A DNA stretch of 64,000 bases from Fusicatenibacter_A intestinipullorum. Its GTDB lineage: Bacteria; Bacillota; Negativicutes; Acidaminococcales; Acidaminococcaceae. The position numbers were made by a program, and so were the translations under genes. Positions 16,734 through 24,644 of the stretch are shown piece by piece. How positions within the stretch are numbered: the first letter of the stretch is position 1; every line of letters begins with the position of its first letter. The notes beneath the pieces were generated by a model that did no database searches, was not told the origin of the DNA, and was given only the letters and a program-made list of their open reading frames with translations. The stretch is from NCBI GenBank assembly GCA_019117495.1, contig DWZP01000026.1:1-64000 (forward strand), written 5' to 3'.

Positions 16734-16761
16734 GTTAAAATATTCTATTTAATATTTTAAC
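16734..16761. promoter_or_regulatory. Inverted repeat directly upstream of the DtxR-family gene
   Basis: GTTAAAATATT / AATATTTTAAC is a perfect 11-base repeat with a 6-base spacer, ending 22 bases before the regulator's start codon. It is a good candidate operator for autoregulation. There is no T-tract on the minus strand outside the arms, so a terminator for the upstream gene is less likely but not excluded. Confidence 0.5.
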
Positions 16762-16805
16762 ATTATAGGGCAAGCGGGGCAAGTAATATTATTCTACCGC
16801 GGCTT

Positions 16806-17297
16806 TTAAGTTTGCTTTGGCATACGTGCGCGTTTTAAAGCAGGCAGGCGGGTTAAAATACCGGCAATAAGCGGCGCGGCAAAGGCGGTAAAAATCATGC
16901 CCGGCACCGCGGCGGCGATAAGGGTATAAACGGCCTTATCGACAAAAAGCGCCAGTACAAGGCGGCTTAAAGCGCTGGCAACAGGCCCGGCGATTATGTA
17001 AAAGGCTTTGCTGCTGCCCATAAAGGCAAACATAACGGCAATTACAGCGCGGAAAGAAAGCGCAATCAGCATATTAAAAACATTTTGCGTGCCGAGAATA
17101 AGGCAGATGGCAGAAGCCGCGATACCTGCCGTAAGGTATTTTTTTATGCCGAAAATACCGCAGGCAGCAACTGCAACCGGCGCCGAAAGCTGAAATTCGC
17201 TTCCGGGAATTAATGAAGGAATTTTAAAGCTGCCGCTGACGGCTATAAAAGCGGCGAGCAAAGCAGTCTGGCACATATCACTGACGGAAAAACGCAT
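16806..17297 (-). CDS. ECF-transporter S-component-like membrane protein
   Basis: 163 residues, about five or six hydrophobic helices, and a basic C-terminal tail (RLPALKRARMPK). The arrangement GSFKIPS-x-x-PGSEFQLSAP-x-x-x-x-x-CGIFG is like S components of energy-coupling-factor transporters, which bind a vitamin or metal and dock to a shared EcfAAT module. No ECF ATPase or T component is in the window. The neighbours (DtxR-type regulator, CbiK) suggest a link to metal or cobalamin/tetrapyrrole supply, but this is inference. Three GGTTAAC boxes lie over its start and promoter. Confidence 0.6.
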   Translation of the reverse strand: MRFSVSDMCQTALLAAFIAVSGSFKIPSLIPGSEFQLSAPVAVAACGIFGIKKYLTAGIAASAICLILGTQNVFNMLIALSFRAVIAVMFAFMGSSKAFYIIAGPVASALSRLVLALFVDKAVYTLIAAAVPGMIFTAFAAPLIAGILTRLPALKRARMPKQT

Positions 17298-17347
17298 GGT
17301 TAACCTTCTTTCTTACTTTGGTTAACTATAATATAAAACAGGTTAAC
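17298..17347. promoter_or_regulatory. Three evenly spaced GGTTAAC boxes
   Basis: GGTTAAC occurs at 17298-17304, 17320-17326 and 17341-17347, that is at 22- and 21-base steps, about two helical turns. The first extends to the palindrome GGTTAACC and overlaps the ribosome site of the membrane-protein gene. The second and third bracket the AT-rich -10 region. The motif resembles half of a DtxR/MntR-type box, so the adjacent regulator may bind here. Confidence 0.5.
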
Positions 17348-17677
17348 GATTAAGTCAAGAGATTATGATTGGTTTGTTTAGATAGTTTTATGGCTTTGTA
17401 TTAGGTTATTATATTTTTATTTACGGTTTTATTCATGTAATTTTTAATTTTGTTTTCGTCTTTGATTATACGTTATCAATCTTTTATTTCTTTTTATTAT
17501 TCATCTTCATTCTTTGTAAGCAAAGAAATTTTGGAGGGTAAATTTTACTTCCTGTTCGGTCGTAAAATTTGCCTGGCTTCACTGGCACAATTATAAACTT
17601 CGCTTAAAGCTCGTTTCTAATTGGCGATTCAGCCAAAGAGAACTCACGCGGCTGAAAAAATTTAAACGCGGCACGCA

Positions 17678-17742
17678 GAAAGCAATAAAATTTTTCGCGG
17701 AACTCGCTTTGCTCAAACACCGGGAAAATTTTATTGCTTTTC
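17678..17742. repeat. Long inverted repeat with conserved loop motif, copy 1
   Basis: Arms GAAAGCAATAAAATTTTTC (17678-17696) and GAAAATTTTATTGCTTTTC (17724-17742) are complementary apart from single-base slips. The loop, read on the minus strand, contains TGTTTGAG-N5-CGAGTTCCGC (17697-17719). Confidence 0.7.
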
Positions 17743-17986
17743 AGTAAATACCGCTAAATTTTTAATGCCGCGCTCTGGCCTAAACCGTACTTTTTAATTG
17801 CTTAATTTAGTATATTTTGAATTTATACCGTACTTCTCAAATGCTTATTATAAAAAATGGAACTTATAATTTTTTTAATCTTAAAACCTGCGGCAACATT
17901 GCTGTTGTTCATAACAATTTGCCCAAAGTACGAATTTGGGCGAAGCGCGACGTTCAAAAAACAGGCGAAAACTTTAAATAAAAAGT

Positions 17987-18053
17987 CACTTGCAGCAATA
18001 GCCGAGGATGTTTGAGTTTGCGCAGTAAACGAGTTCCGCAGGTGCTGCAAGTG
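17987..18053. repeat. Inverted repeat with conserved loop motif, copy 2
   Basis: Arms CACTTGCAGCA (17987-17997) and TGCTGCAAGTG (18043-18053) are perfectly complementary. The loop on the plus strand holds TGTTTGAG (18009-18016), a 13-base insert and CGAGTTCCGC (18030-18039), the same motif as copy 1 in the opposite orientation. Confidence 0.7.
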
Positions 18054-18107
18054 GCAAACTGATTTGATGCTGAGCCGTTAAGTTTTTTGAGGAGCAGAGA
18101 CTTTTTG

Positions 18108-18136
18108 GTAACTTTTTGGTCTATTCAAAAAGTTAC
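18108..18136. repeat. Hairpin at the right end of the repeat region
   Basis: GTAACTTTTTG (18108-18118) and CAAAAAGTTAC (18126-18136) form a perfect 11-base stem. It is preceded by a partial direct copy, CTTTTTGGTAACTTTTTGGT. Confidence 0.7.
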
Positions 18137-18285
18137 ATGAATAAAAAAGTAAATTAAAAATAGTAAAGTATCATCAAAGATGAAAAGTAAATATTCAAAC
18201 ATAACCAAAAAACTATCCAATTCCCCTTTTCCCCGTTTTGTTGTAAAATAAAAACAAAATATTTAACGAGGTATAAAAGGTAACA

Positions 18286-19386
18286 ATGCTTGATTTTATA
18301 ACAGAAACCAACAGTGTATGGCAAAATATGCGCAGCTGCGGGCTGCCGCTGGTGTTGTACGGCATGGGCAACGGCGCTGATGCCGTACTTGACAGAATGG
18401 CGGCGGAAGGCTTAACGGCAGCCGGAATTTTTGCCAGTGATGAATTTGTACGCGGGCAGAACTTCCGTGGTTTTAAGGTGGAGCATTACAGCGATATTAA
18501 AGCCCGGCTTGGAAACTTTGCGGTGGTAATTGCTTTTGCTTCCGAACTGCCGGAAGTTATTAGCCGTTTTAAAGCGCTTGCCGCAGAGCATACAGTATTT
18601 GCGCCGCATTTGCCGCTTTATGCAGGCAGCGAAGAAGTAACAAATGCCTGGCTTGAAAAATATGCCGGCAGGCTGCAAAATGTGTATAACAAGCTGGCAG
18701 ATGAACAGTCGCGCAAAGTTTTTGCAAACGTGCTTAATTATAAACTCAGCGGCAGGCCGGAATATTTGTGGCAGTGCGAAACGGACAGAACAGAAGATTT
18801 AACGCAGCTTTTTGCTTTTGGCAAAGAAGAAAGCTATCTGGATTTGGGCGCTTATGACGGCGATACGGTGCGGGAGTTTTTACAGCTTAGCGGCGGCAGC
18901 TATAAAAAAATAACGGTGGTGGAAGCAGACCGCCGCAATTACCGCAAACTGTGCGCAAAAACAGAAGGGTTAAAAAATGTACAACTTGTTGAAGCCGCAG
19001 TTTGGGATGAAGATACGGAACTTGATTTTTCCGACAGCGGCGGCAGGCAGTCTACATTAATTAATGCACATAAACGCAAGGTGCGTGCGCTAAAAATGGA
19101 TAACCTGCTGCAAAACGAAGCTGTAACATACATTAAAATGGATGTGGAAGGTGCAGAAAAGCAGGCGCTTTCGGGGCTTAAACAGCATATTAGAAGTGAC
19201 AGGCCCAAAATGTTTATTGCTGCATATCATTACGATAATGATTTTTTTGAGCTGCCGGAGCTTTTGTGGCAGCTGTGCCCGGAATATAAAATATATCTGC
19301 GCAAGCACAGATATGTACCGGCGTGGGAAATGAATTTTATGGCAGTTTATCAAGGGACTCAAAATGTCCCTATGGGTCAAAAATAG
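18286..19386 (+). CDS. FkbM-family methyltransferase
   Basis: 366 residues. The N-terminal half (1-150) is a Rossmann-like nucleotide/sugar-binding region (VLYGMGNGADAVLDRM). The C-terminal half is a SAM-dependent FkbM domain: YLDLGAYDGDTVREF (SAM loop), TVVEADRRNYRKL, LKMDNLL and YIKMDVEGAEKQAL, with the conserved D-V-E-G-A-E. Such two-part proteins occur in glycan and lipopolysaccharide modification of diderm bacteria, usually as O-methyltransferases; the acceptor is unknown. It stands alone, next to the repeat-rich region. AAAAGGT precedes the ATG. Confidence 0.8.
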   Translation: MLDFITETNSVWQNMRSCGLPLVLYGMGNGADAVLDRMAAEGLTAAGIFASDEFVRGQNFRGFKVEHYSDIKARLGNFAVVIAFASELPEVISRFKALAAEHTVFAPHLPLYAGSEEVTNAWLEKYAGRLQNVYNKLADEQSRKVFANVLNYKLSGRPEYLWQCETDRTEDLTQLFAFGKEESYLDLGAYDGDTVREFLQLSGGSYKKITVVEADRRNYRKLCAKTEGLKNVQLVEAAVWDEDTELDFSDSGGRQSTLINAHKRKVRALKMDNLLQNEAVTYIKMDVEGAEKQALSGLKQHIRSDRPKMFIAAYHYDNDFFELPELLWQLCPEYKIYLRKHRYVPAWEMNFMAVYQGTQNVPMGQK

Positions 19387-19454
19387 CATATTGTGCGTTT
19401 GTAATGGAAAATATGAAAAATATTTGCGAAAAGTAACAGAAATGTTAAAAATAT

Positions 19455-19468
19455 GTAAAACATTTTAC
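19455..19468. promoter_or_regulatory. Small palindrome upstream of the iron-type ABC operon
   Basis: GTAAAA-CA-TTTTAC, a perfect 6-2-6 palindrome about 80 bases before the binding-protein gene. It is not a classical Fur box. It could be an operator. Confidence 0.3.
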
Positions 19469-19547
19469 CTAATGTAAGCAGGAATTTTACAAAACCGGGA
19501 GAAGAATATTAATAGTATCTTAAATACGTTAAAAGGAGTGGAGACTC

Positions 19548-20585
19548 ATGAAAAAAGCAAAATGGCTCTGTACTGCTGCGGCAGTTCTGGCATTATCGGC
19601 TGCAGTTGCAGGCTGCGGCGGCAGCGATAAGCAGGAAGCCGGTACTAAAGCAGGCGGACCGAAAGGCGAGGTAATGGTATATACCTCCATTTATCCTGAT
19701 ATTATTGATAATGTTTGCAAACCGGCAATGAGCAAAGTTTTCCCTGACATGAAAGTTGACTGGTTCCAGGGCGGTACCGAAAAAGTTATGACCAAAATGG
19801 CAGGCGAAATTAAAGCTAAAAAAATCGGCGCCGATGTTTTAATGGTTGCCGAACCTTCTTACTACCTGTCCCTTAAAAAAGACAACCTTCTTTTGGATTA
19901 TGTTTCCCCGAACCTGAAGGACGTTATTACCGATAAGGACGAAAAAGGCGCATGGTCTTCCGTTCGTATCAGCAACATGATTATCGCTTATAACTCCGAC
20001 AAACTTTCTCCGGAAGAAGCTCCGAAATCCTGGAAAGATTTGACTGACCCGAAATGGAAAGGCAAAATTGCAATGCCTAACCCGATGCTTTCCGGTACTG
20101 CATTTGTTGCAGTTGGCGCACTTTCCGATAAATACGGCTGGGAATATTTTGACCAGCTGAAAGCTAACGGCATGCGTGTTGAAGAAGGCAACTCCGCAAT
20201 TCAAAACAAACTTTTAACCGGCGAATATGCTGCTGCCATGATTCTGGAAGAAAACATCCTGAAACTGGCTGCTACCAAAAACGAGCCGTTGAAAGTTGTA
20301 TATCCTGAAGACGGCGTAGTTATTATTCCTTCCCCGATTGCTATTTTCAATACTACCAAAAACCAGGAAGGTGCTAAAGCCATGGTTGACTGGTGGCTTT
20401 CCAAAGAAGGCCAGCAGGCTGTTGTTGAAGGCTGGATGCACTCCGTACGCGGCGACGTACAGCCTCCTAAAGGCGCTCCGGAACTGAAATCCTTCTCTGA
20501 CAAAGCTGTAAAAGTTGATTGGCAGAAACTTGCCGACAACAAAGCTGAAATTAAGGAAGAGTTCCGCGTAAGGGTTATGGAATAA
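19548..20585 (+). CDS. ABC transporter substrate-binding lipoprotein, iron(III)/AfuA-type
   Basis: 345 residues. A lipoprotein signal peptide ends in the lipobox AVAGC (Cys 23), followed by a Gly/Ser linker. The mature part belongs to the COG1840 (FbpA/AfuA) binding-protein cluster: VMVYTSIYPDI, a KIGADVLMVAEPSYY strand, SWKDLTDPKWKGKIAMPNP, and a C-terminal VVIIPSPIAIFN. Such proteins bind Fe3+ or small phosphonates; the FbpA tyrosine pair is not obvious, so the ligand is uncertain. Its codon use is highly biased (GAA, AAA, GCT), suggesting strong expression. A hairpin at 20631 separates it from the permease gene, a common way to make more binding protein than permease. Confidence 0.85.
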   Translation: MKKAKWLCTAAAVLALSAAVAGCGGSDKQEAGTKAGGPKGEVMVYTSIYPDIIDNVCKPAMSKVFPDMKVDWFQGGTEKVMTKMAGEIKAKKIGADVLMVAEPSYYLSLKKDNLLLDYVSPNLKDVITDKDEKGAWSSVRISNMIIAYNSDKLSPEEAPKSWKDLTDPKWKGKIAMPNPMLSGTAFVAVGALSDKYGWEYFDQLKANGMRVEEGNSAIQNKLLTGEYAAAMILEENILKLAATKNEPLKVVYPEDGVVIIPSPIAIFNTTKNQEGAKAMVDWWLSKEGQQAVVEGWMHSVRGDVQPPKGAPELKSFSDKAVKVDWQKLADNKAEIKEEFRVRVME

Positions 20586-20629
20586 CGGTTCTTTCTAAAT
20601 CCGGCATGAAATAATTAAGTGAAGGAATT

Positions 20630-20661
20630 TAGGGGTCGCTATGTGGCGATCCCTTTTTTCC
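20630..20661 (+). terminator. Attenuating terminator between binding protein and permease genes
   Basis: Stem AGGGGTCGC / GCGATCCCT (one G-T pair) with loop TATGTG-like and TTTTTT. Confidence 0.75.
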
Positions 20662-20722
20662 CATTATAAAAAGCAACCTTAAATTATGTTTTAGGGCGGC
20701 CCTTATGCCGTAGAAAGGAGTT

Positions 20723-22402
20723 ATGGTGGGCTTTTTACAAAGAATAAACAGCAAATTTATTGTAATTTCGCTGTCGGTATTACTGCTTTTATATTTTGTG
20801 GTTTTTCCGCTGGGCGTACTTTTGTATGACAGCATTCTGGTTGACGGCTCTTTTACGCTGGCCAACTACCGTGAAGTTTACAGCCAGGACGTAAACTGGC
20901 GCGCTCTTGCCAATACTGTTGAGCTTTCGCTGATTGTAATGGTGGCAAGCGTTATTATTACTTTTCCGCTGGCATGGCTGGTTGGGCGTACCGACCTGCC
21001 GTTTAAAAGAGGCTACCGCACGCTTTTGGTTGCCAGCTATATGATTCCGCCTTATGTAGGCGCTATTGCCTGGGTACAGCTTTTAAACCCGAGCGTAGGT
21101 TATTTAAACAATGTGTTTAAATGGATTTTTAACTTACAGACTGCACCGTTTGATATTTATACCACAGGCGGCCTGGCCTGGGTTTTGACTTTATTCTATT
21201 CTCCATTTGCTTTTATTACTATTTCGCGTGCGATGGAAAAAATGGACCCGACGCTGGAAGAAGCAGCAAGGGTTTCCGGTTCTTCGCCGCTGCGCACTCT
21301 TATTGACGTTACGCTGCCCCTGATGGCGCCTTCCATTCTGGCAGGCGGCCTTCTGGTATTCATTGCGGCAGGCTCCTGCTTCGGTATTCCTGCTATTGTT
21401 GGTATGCCGGGCAATATTGAAGTTATGACAACCCGTATTGTTACTTATACTTATATGGGCGACGAAGCAGGCATCCGCGATGCAACGTCGCTGGCAGCTT
21501 CCCTGATGTTTATTGCCAATGCCCTGCTGTTCTTTATGACCTGGATGCTGGGCCGTAAGGATTATACCACTATCAGCGGCAAAAGCACCCGCCCGAACAT
21601 TGTTGAGCTTGGCAAATGGAAATGGCCTGCTTTCTTTGCGGTAGGCTTCTATGGCTTTGTTGCCGTTATCCTGCCTTTAGGCTCCATTTTGCTTACTTCG
21701 CTGTTAAAGAGTATGTCCAAGGGCATTACTCTTGACAACCTTGGCTTTGATGCCTGGATTCCTGTTATTACCAGCTCCCAGTATATGGAAAGCGTATGGA
21801 ATTCCGTTGTATACGGCGTTATTGCCGCTACTATCGGCACAATTCTTTCGGTGTTTGTCGCTTATCTTGCCGTTAAAACAAATGTTAAGGGACGCAACCT
21901 GCCGGATATGCTGACAATTGTCGGCGGCTCCACGCCGAGTATCGTTATTGCGCTGGCACTTGTTATTACCTTCTCCGGCAACTTTGGCCTGAACCTGTAT
22001 TCCACCATGTGGATTCTGGTTGTCAGCTACCTTGTAAAATATATGACGATGTCCGTGCGCACTATTGCAGCTTCTTTAAGCCAGGTACATATCTCTCTGG
22101 AAGAAGCGGCTCTTAATTCCGGCGCAAGTTGGCTGCGTACCTGTAAAGACATCATCATGCCGCTGATTGCACCGTCAATTATCGCCGGCTGGTTCTTAAT
22201 CTTTATGCCGTCATTTTATGAATTGACGATGTCGCTGCTTTTGTACGGCAGTGATACCAAAACTATCGGCGTACTGCTGTACGATTTGCAGACTTATGCC
22301 GATACACAGAATGCTTCCGTGCTTTCGGTAATTATTTTGCTGATAGTTCTGGTGGGCAATGTTATTTTGAACAAGCTTACTAAGGGTAATGTTGGTATTT
22401 AA
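20723..22402 (+). CDS. ABC transporter permease, fused two-domain FbpB type
   Basis: 559 residues with about 12 membrane helices in two homologous halves. Each half has an EAA loop that contacts the ATPase: EEAARVSGSSPLRTLIDVTLPLMAPS around residue 180 and EEAALNSGASWLRTCKDIIMPLIAPS around 455. The fused layout is that of FbpB/SfuB/AfuB permeases for iron(III) and related substrates. GAAAGGAG lies before the ATG. The ATPase gene begins 15 bases later. With the binding protein and ATPase it forms a complete importer. Confidence 0.9.
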   Translation: MVGFLQRINSKFIVISLSVLLLLYFVVFPLGVLLYDSILVDGSFTLANYREVYSQDVNWRALANTVELSLIVMVASVIITFPLAWLVGRTDLPFKRGYRTLLVASYMIPPYVGAIAWVQLLNPSVGYLNNVFKWIFNLQTAPFDIYTTGGLAWVLTLFYSPFAFITISRAMEKMDPTLEEAARVSGSSPLRTLIDVTLPLMAPSILAGGLLVFIAAGSCFGIPAIVGMPGNIEVMTTRIVTYTYMGDEAGIRDATSLAASLMFIANALLFFMTWMLGRKDYTTISGKSTRPNIVELGKWKWPAFFAVGFYGFVAVILPLGSILLTSLLKSMSKGITLDNLGFDAWIPVITSSQYMESVWNSVVYGVIAATIGTILSVFVAYLAVKTNVKGRNLPDMLTIVGGSTPSIVIALALVITFSGNFGLNLYSTMWILVVSYLVKYMTMSVRTIAASLSQVHISLEEAALNSGASWLRTCKDIIMPLIAPSIIAGWFLIFMPSFYELTMSLLLYGSDTKTIGVLLYDLQTYADTQNASVLSVIILLIVLVGNVILNKLTKGNVGI

Positions 22403-22417
22403 AAGGAGTGGAATAAA

Positions 22418-23464
22418 TTGTCAGAAGTACGTATAGAGCATGTTTTTAAACGGTTTGGTGATGTTACGGCCGTAAGCGATTTTGACCTTACCGTAAAGGA
22501 CGGCGAATTTGTTTCGCTCCTCGGCCCTTCTGGCTGCGGCAAAACAACTTCGCTGCGTATGATTGCCGGCTTTGAAAGAGCGACAGAAGGTGAAATTTAT
22601 ATAGGCGACCACTGTGTAAGCTCGCATATAAAAAATACTTTCGTGCCGCCCGAAAAACGCGATATCGGCATGGTTTTCCAGTCTTATGCAGTATGGCCGC
22701 ATATGACTGTTACCGAAAACGTTGCATATCCGCTTAAAATTCAAAAAGTTCCCAAAGAAGAACGCGCTGCAAGAGTTGCAGAAATGCTGAAGCTCGTACA
22801 TCTTGACGAGTACGGCAGCCGTTATCCGCATCAGCTTTCCGGCGGCCAGCAACAGCGTGTTGCACTGGCGCGTGCGCTGGTAATGCGCCCCGGCCTTCTG
22901 CTTTTGGACGAACCTTTGTCTAACCTTGACGCCAAGCTGCGTGAAAGCATGCGCTTTGAAATTTCTTCTATTCAGAAGGAACTGGGTATTACCGTTATTT
23001 ATGTAACGCATGACCAGTCCGAAGCCATGACTATGAGTGACCGCGTTGTTGTTATGAGCCGCGGCGTTATTCAGCAAATCGGCACGCCGTACGAAATTTA
23101 CCGCAACCCAGCCAATAAGATGGTTGCCGACTTTATCGGCCTTGTAAACTTTGTGGAAGGCGAAGTACAGGGCGACCGCGTATATATCAGCGGTACCGGC
23201 GTATCCTTCCCCAATACCAGCGGCATAACCGGCAGCGCTACTATTGCAGTGCGCCCGGAAAACATTACTATGTCCCGCACAAGCGGCACTATCGAAGGCA
23301 CGCTGGTACACCGTTTCTATCTTGGCGACGCGGTTGATTACCGTGTACAGTGCAAACACCATGTAATCCGCGTTATTGTAAAAGGTGCGGAACTGAAAGA
23401 GTTTACCGACGGCGAAAAAGTTTACCTTGATTTTGATAAGATTATGGTTTTCGACCGTGACTGA
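22418..23464 (+). CDS. ABC transporter ATP-binding protein, FbpC/PotA type
   Basis: 348 residues. Walker A is GPSGCGKTTS near residue 37, the Q-loop is VFQSYAVWPHMTV, the signature LSGGQQQRVALARAL, and Walker B LLLLDEPLSNLD followed by the His switch THDQSEAMTM. After about residue 235 there is a TOBE-type regulatory domain with IAVRPENITMS. The FbpC/PotA-type length and order match the upstream binding protein and permease. The start is TTG 22418, eight bases after AAGGAG. A strong terminator follows. Confidence 0.9.
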   Translation: MSEVRIEHVFKRFGDVTAVSDFDLTVKDGEFVSLLGPSGCGKTTSLRMIAGFERATEGEIYIGDHCVSSHIKNTFVPPEKRDIGMVFQSYAVWPHMTVTENVAYPLKIQKVPKEERAARVAEMLKLVHLDEYGSRYPHQLSGGQQQRVALARALVMRPGLLLLDEPLSNLDAKLRESMRFEISSIQKELGITVIYVTHDQSEAMTMSDRVVVMSRGVIQQIGTPYEIYRNPANKMVADFIGLVNFVEGEVQGDRVYISGTGVSFPNTSGITGSATIAVRPENITMSRTSGTIEGTLVHRFYLGDAVDYRVQCKHHVIRVIVKGAELKEFTDGEKVYLDFDKIMVFDRD

Positions 23465-23476
23465 TTATTAAAAGTA

Positions 23477-23509
23477 AAATCCCGGACAGTTTGCCTGCCC
23501 GGGATTTTT
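23477..23509 (+). terminator. Intrinsic terminator after the ABC operon
   Basis: Stem AAAATCCCGGaCAG / CTGcCCGGGATTTTT with TTTG after it. Confidence 0.85.
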
Positions 23510-23562
23510 GTTTATGCGCGCGGCTGTGGTATAATAAAAGAAAATCAGCTTGGCGAGGTTGA

Positions 23563-24591
23563 ATGATGAAAAAATTTTTGGCTGTAATTGCTGCGGCTTT
23601 TTGTATTTTAACAGTGCTGAACACGGCGCATACTGCCGGTAAGGATGAGGCAGAAAAAAAGGAACAGGTAAAAATCTGCATAAGCATGCCAGTGGATATA
23701 GCCGAGGCGCTGGCAGAAGATTTTACCAAGGCAAGCGGTATAGAAACGCAGGTAGTGCCGCTGCCGCCGGGAAGTGCGGAAAACCGCTTTAATTTTCTTG
23801 CTTCTTCTGGCAGCGATGTGTGGCTCGGCGGAACGGCGGAGGAGTTTTACCTTGCCGCTGAGCGCGGGCTTTTGGTAAGCTACCAGCCCGAAGAAGCGTA
23901 TGCCATTCCGGCGGAATTCCGCCAGAATAACTGGCTGTGGACGGCTTTGTATATTGACCATATCGGCTTTTTGAGCAATAAAAGAAACCTGCATTATTTG
24001 GGGCTGTATGCGCCGGAAAGCTGGCAGGAGCTGCTGGCTGAACCGCTTAAGTACGAGCTTGCATTGGCAGACCCTAAAAGCGGCGGCGCAGGCTATGGCA
24101 TGATGACAGCCTTATGGCAGCTGAAAGGCGAAAGCGCAGCTATGGATTATGCTGAGCAGCTTAACCGCCAGCGCCCGGAATATTTTGTGAATTTGCAGGA
24201 AACCATTGACGAGGTGCGACAGGGTTATAAAACCGTGGCGGTAGTGCCGCTTTCGGTGGCACTGTTGTTGGAGCGCAGTGAAGAGAATCTTTTTGCAACG
24301 ATACCTGCCGACGGCAATAAAAATTTAATCAGCGGTGCGGCGGTGCTGAACAGGCCTAATAACGCTGCGGCCGGTAAATTTATAGAATACCTGCTTTCGA
24401 ACCGCGCGGCGGAAATTGTTGCGGAAAAAGGGCACGGGCTTGTATGGAACTTAAGTGCGGCGGCAGATGACGAGCTGCGCAGCCAGTATACGGGCAAAAT
24501 GCTTACGCCGGTTGACGATTTAAGCTGGACGGCAGGGCAGAAAGCCAATGTTATTGAGCGCTGGCTTACCGCAGGCAGGAAAACACAATAA
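23563..24591 (+). CDS. Second extracellular solute-binding protein, AfuA-like
   Basis: 342 residues. A hydrophobic signal peptide (residues about 4-22) seems to end near HTAGK without a lipobox, so the protein is probably released to the periplasm. The rest matches the iron(III)-type binding-protein fold: VKICISMPVDIAEALAEDF, SSGSDVWLGGTAEEFYLAAE, APESWQELLAEP-x-x-x-x-LALADPKSGGAGY and ISGAAVLNRPNNA. It follows the complete ABC importer but has its own promoter-like TGTGGTATAAT. It may supply that importer with another ligand or act as a sensor protein for the adjacent two-component system; both are inference. Confidence 0.75.
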   Translation: MMKKFLAVIAAAFCILTVLNTAHTAGKDEAEKKEQVKICISMPVDIAEALAEDFTKASGIETQVVPLPPGSAENRFNFLASSGSDVWLGGTAEEFYLAAERGLLVSYQPEEAYAIPAEFRQNNWLWTALYIDHIGFLSNKRNLHYLGLYAPESWQELLAEPLKYELALADPKSGGAGYGMMTALWQLKGESAAMDYAEQLNRQRPEYFVNLQETIDEVRQGYKTVAVVPLSVALLLERSEENLFATIPADGNKNLISGAAVLNRPNNAAAGKFIEYLLSNRAAEIVAEKGHGLVWNLSAAADDELRSQYTGKMLTPVDDLSWTAGQKANVIERWLTAGRKTQ

Positions 24592-24604
24592 AGTTTTAGG
24601 CATA

Positions 24605-24640
24605 AAAAGAGCCGGGAGCATAGAGCTTCCGGCTTTTAAG
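24605..24640. terminator. Bidirectional terminator
   Basis: Stem AGCCGG-x-AGC / GCT-x-CCGGCT, with A-rich and T-rich flanks, lies between the binding protein and the convergent histidine kinase. Confidence 0.75.
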
Positions 24641-24644
24641 TTTA

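Larger units (their letters stand above)
17348..18285. repeat. Gene-free region rich in inverted repeats
   Basis: This 938-base stretch has no credible gene; the one short minus-strand frame (17823-18050) lies across hairpins. From about 17510 to 18136 it is a run of inverted repeats: TTCTTTG/CAAAGAA (17511-17528), a 12-base repeat with one mismatch (17537-17573), TTGGC/GCCAA (17621-17636), an 18-base repeat (17678-17742), an 11-base repeat (17987-18053) and another (18108-18136). The flanks (17348-17510 and 18140-18285) are plain AT-rich DNA leading to the FkbM gene promoter. It looks like one or several interspersed repeat elements or a structured RNA, not a degraded gene. Confidence 0.6.

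Noticed and set aside
15290..17347. Cobalamin riboswitch upstream of the cbiK group
   Set aside because: No B12-box-like sequence (GCCACTG) or long structured leader is present before the ECF-S-like, DtxR or cbiK genes.
17823..18050. 75-codon minus-strand frame in the repeat region
   Set aside because: It spans the arms of an inverted repeat, has no ribosome site and no recognisable domain; more likely part of a repeat than a gene.
17511..18136. CRISPR array
   Set aside because: Repeats are inverted and of differing sequence; there are no regularly spaced identical direct repeats and no cas genes.
22421..23362. 313-codon open frame on the minus strand
   Set aside because: Antisense to the clear FbpC-type ATPase gene, without ribosome site or recognisable domain.
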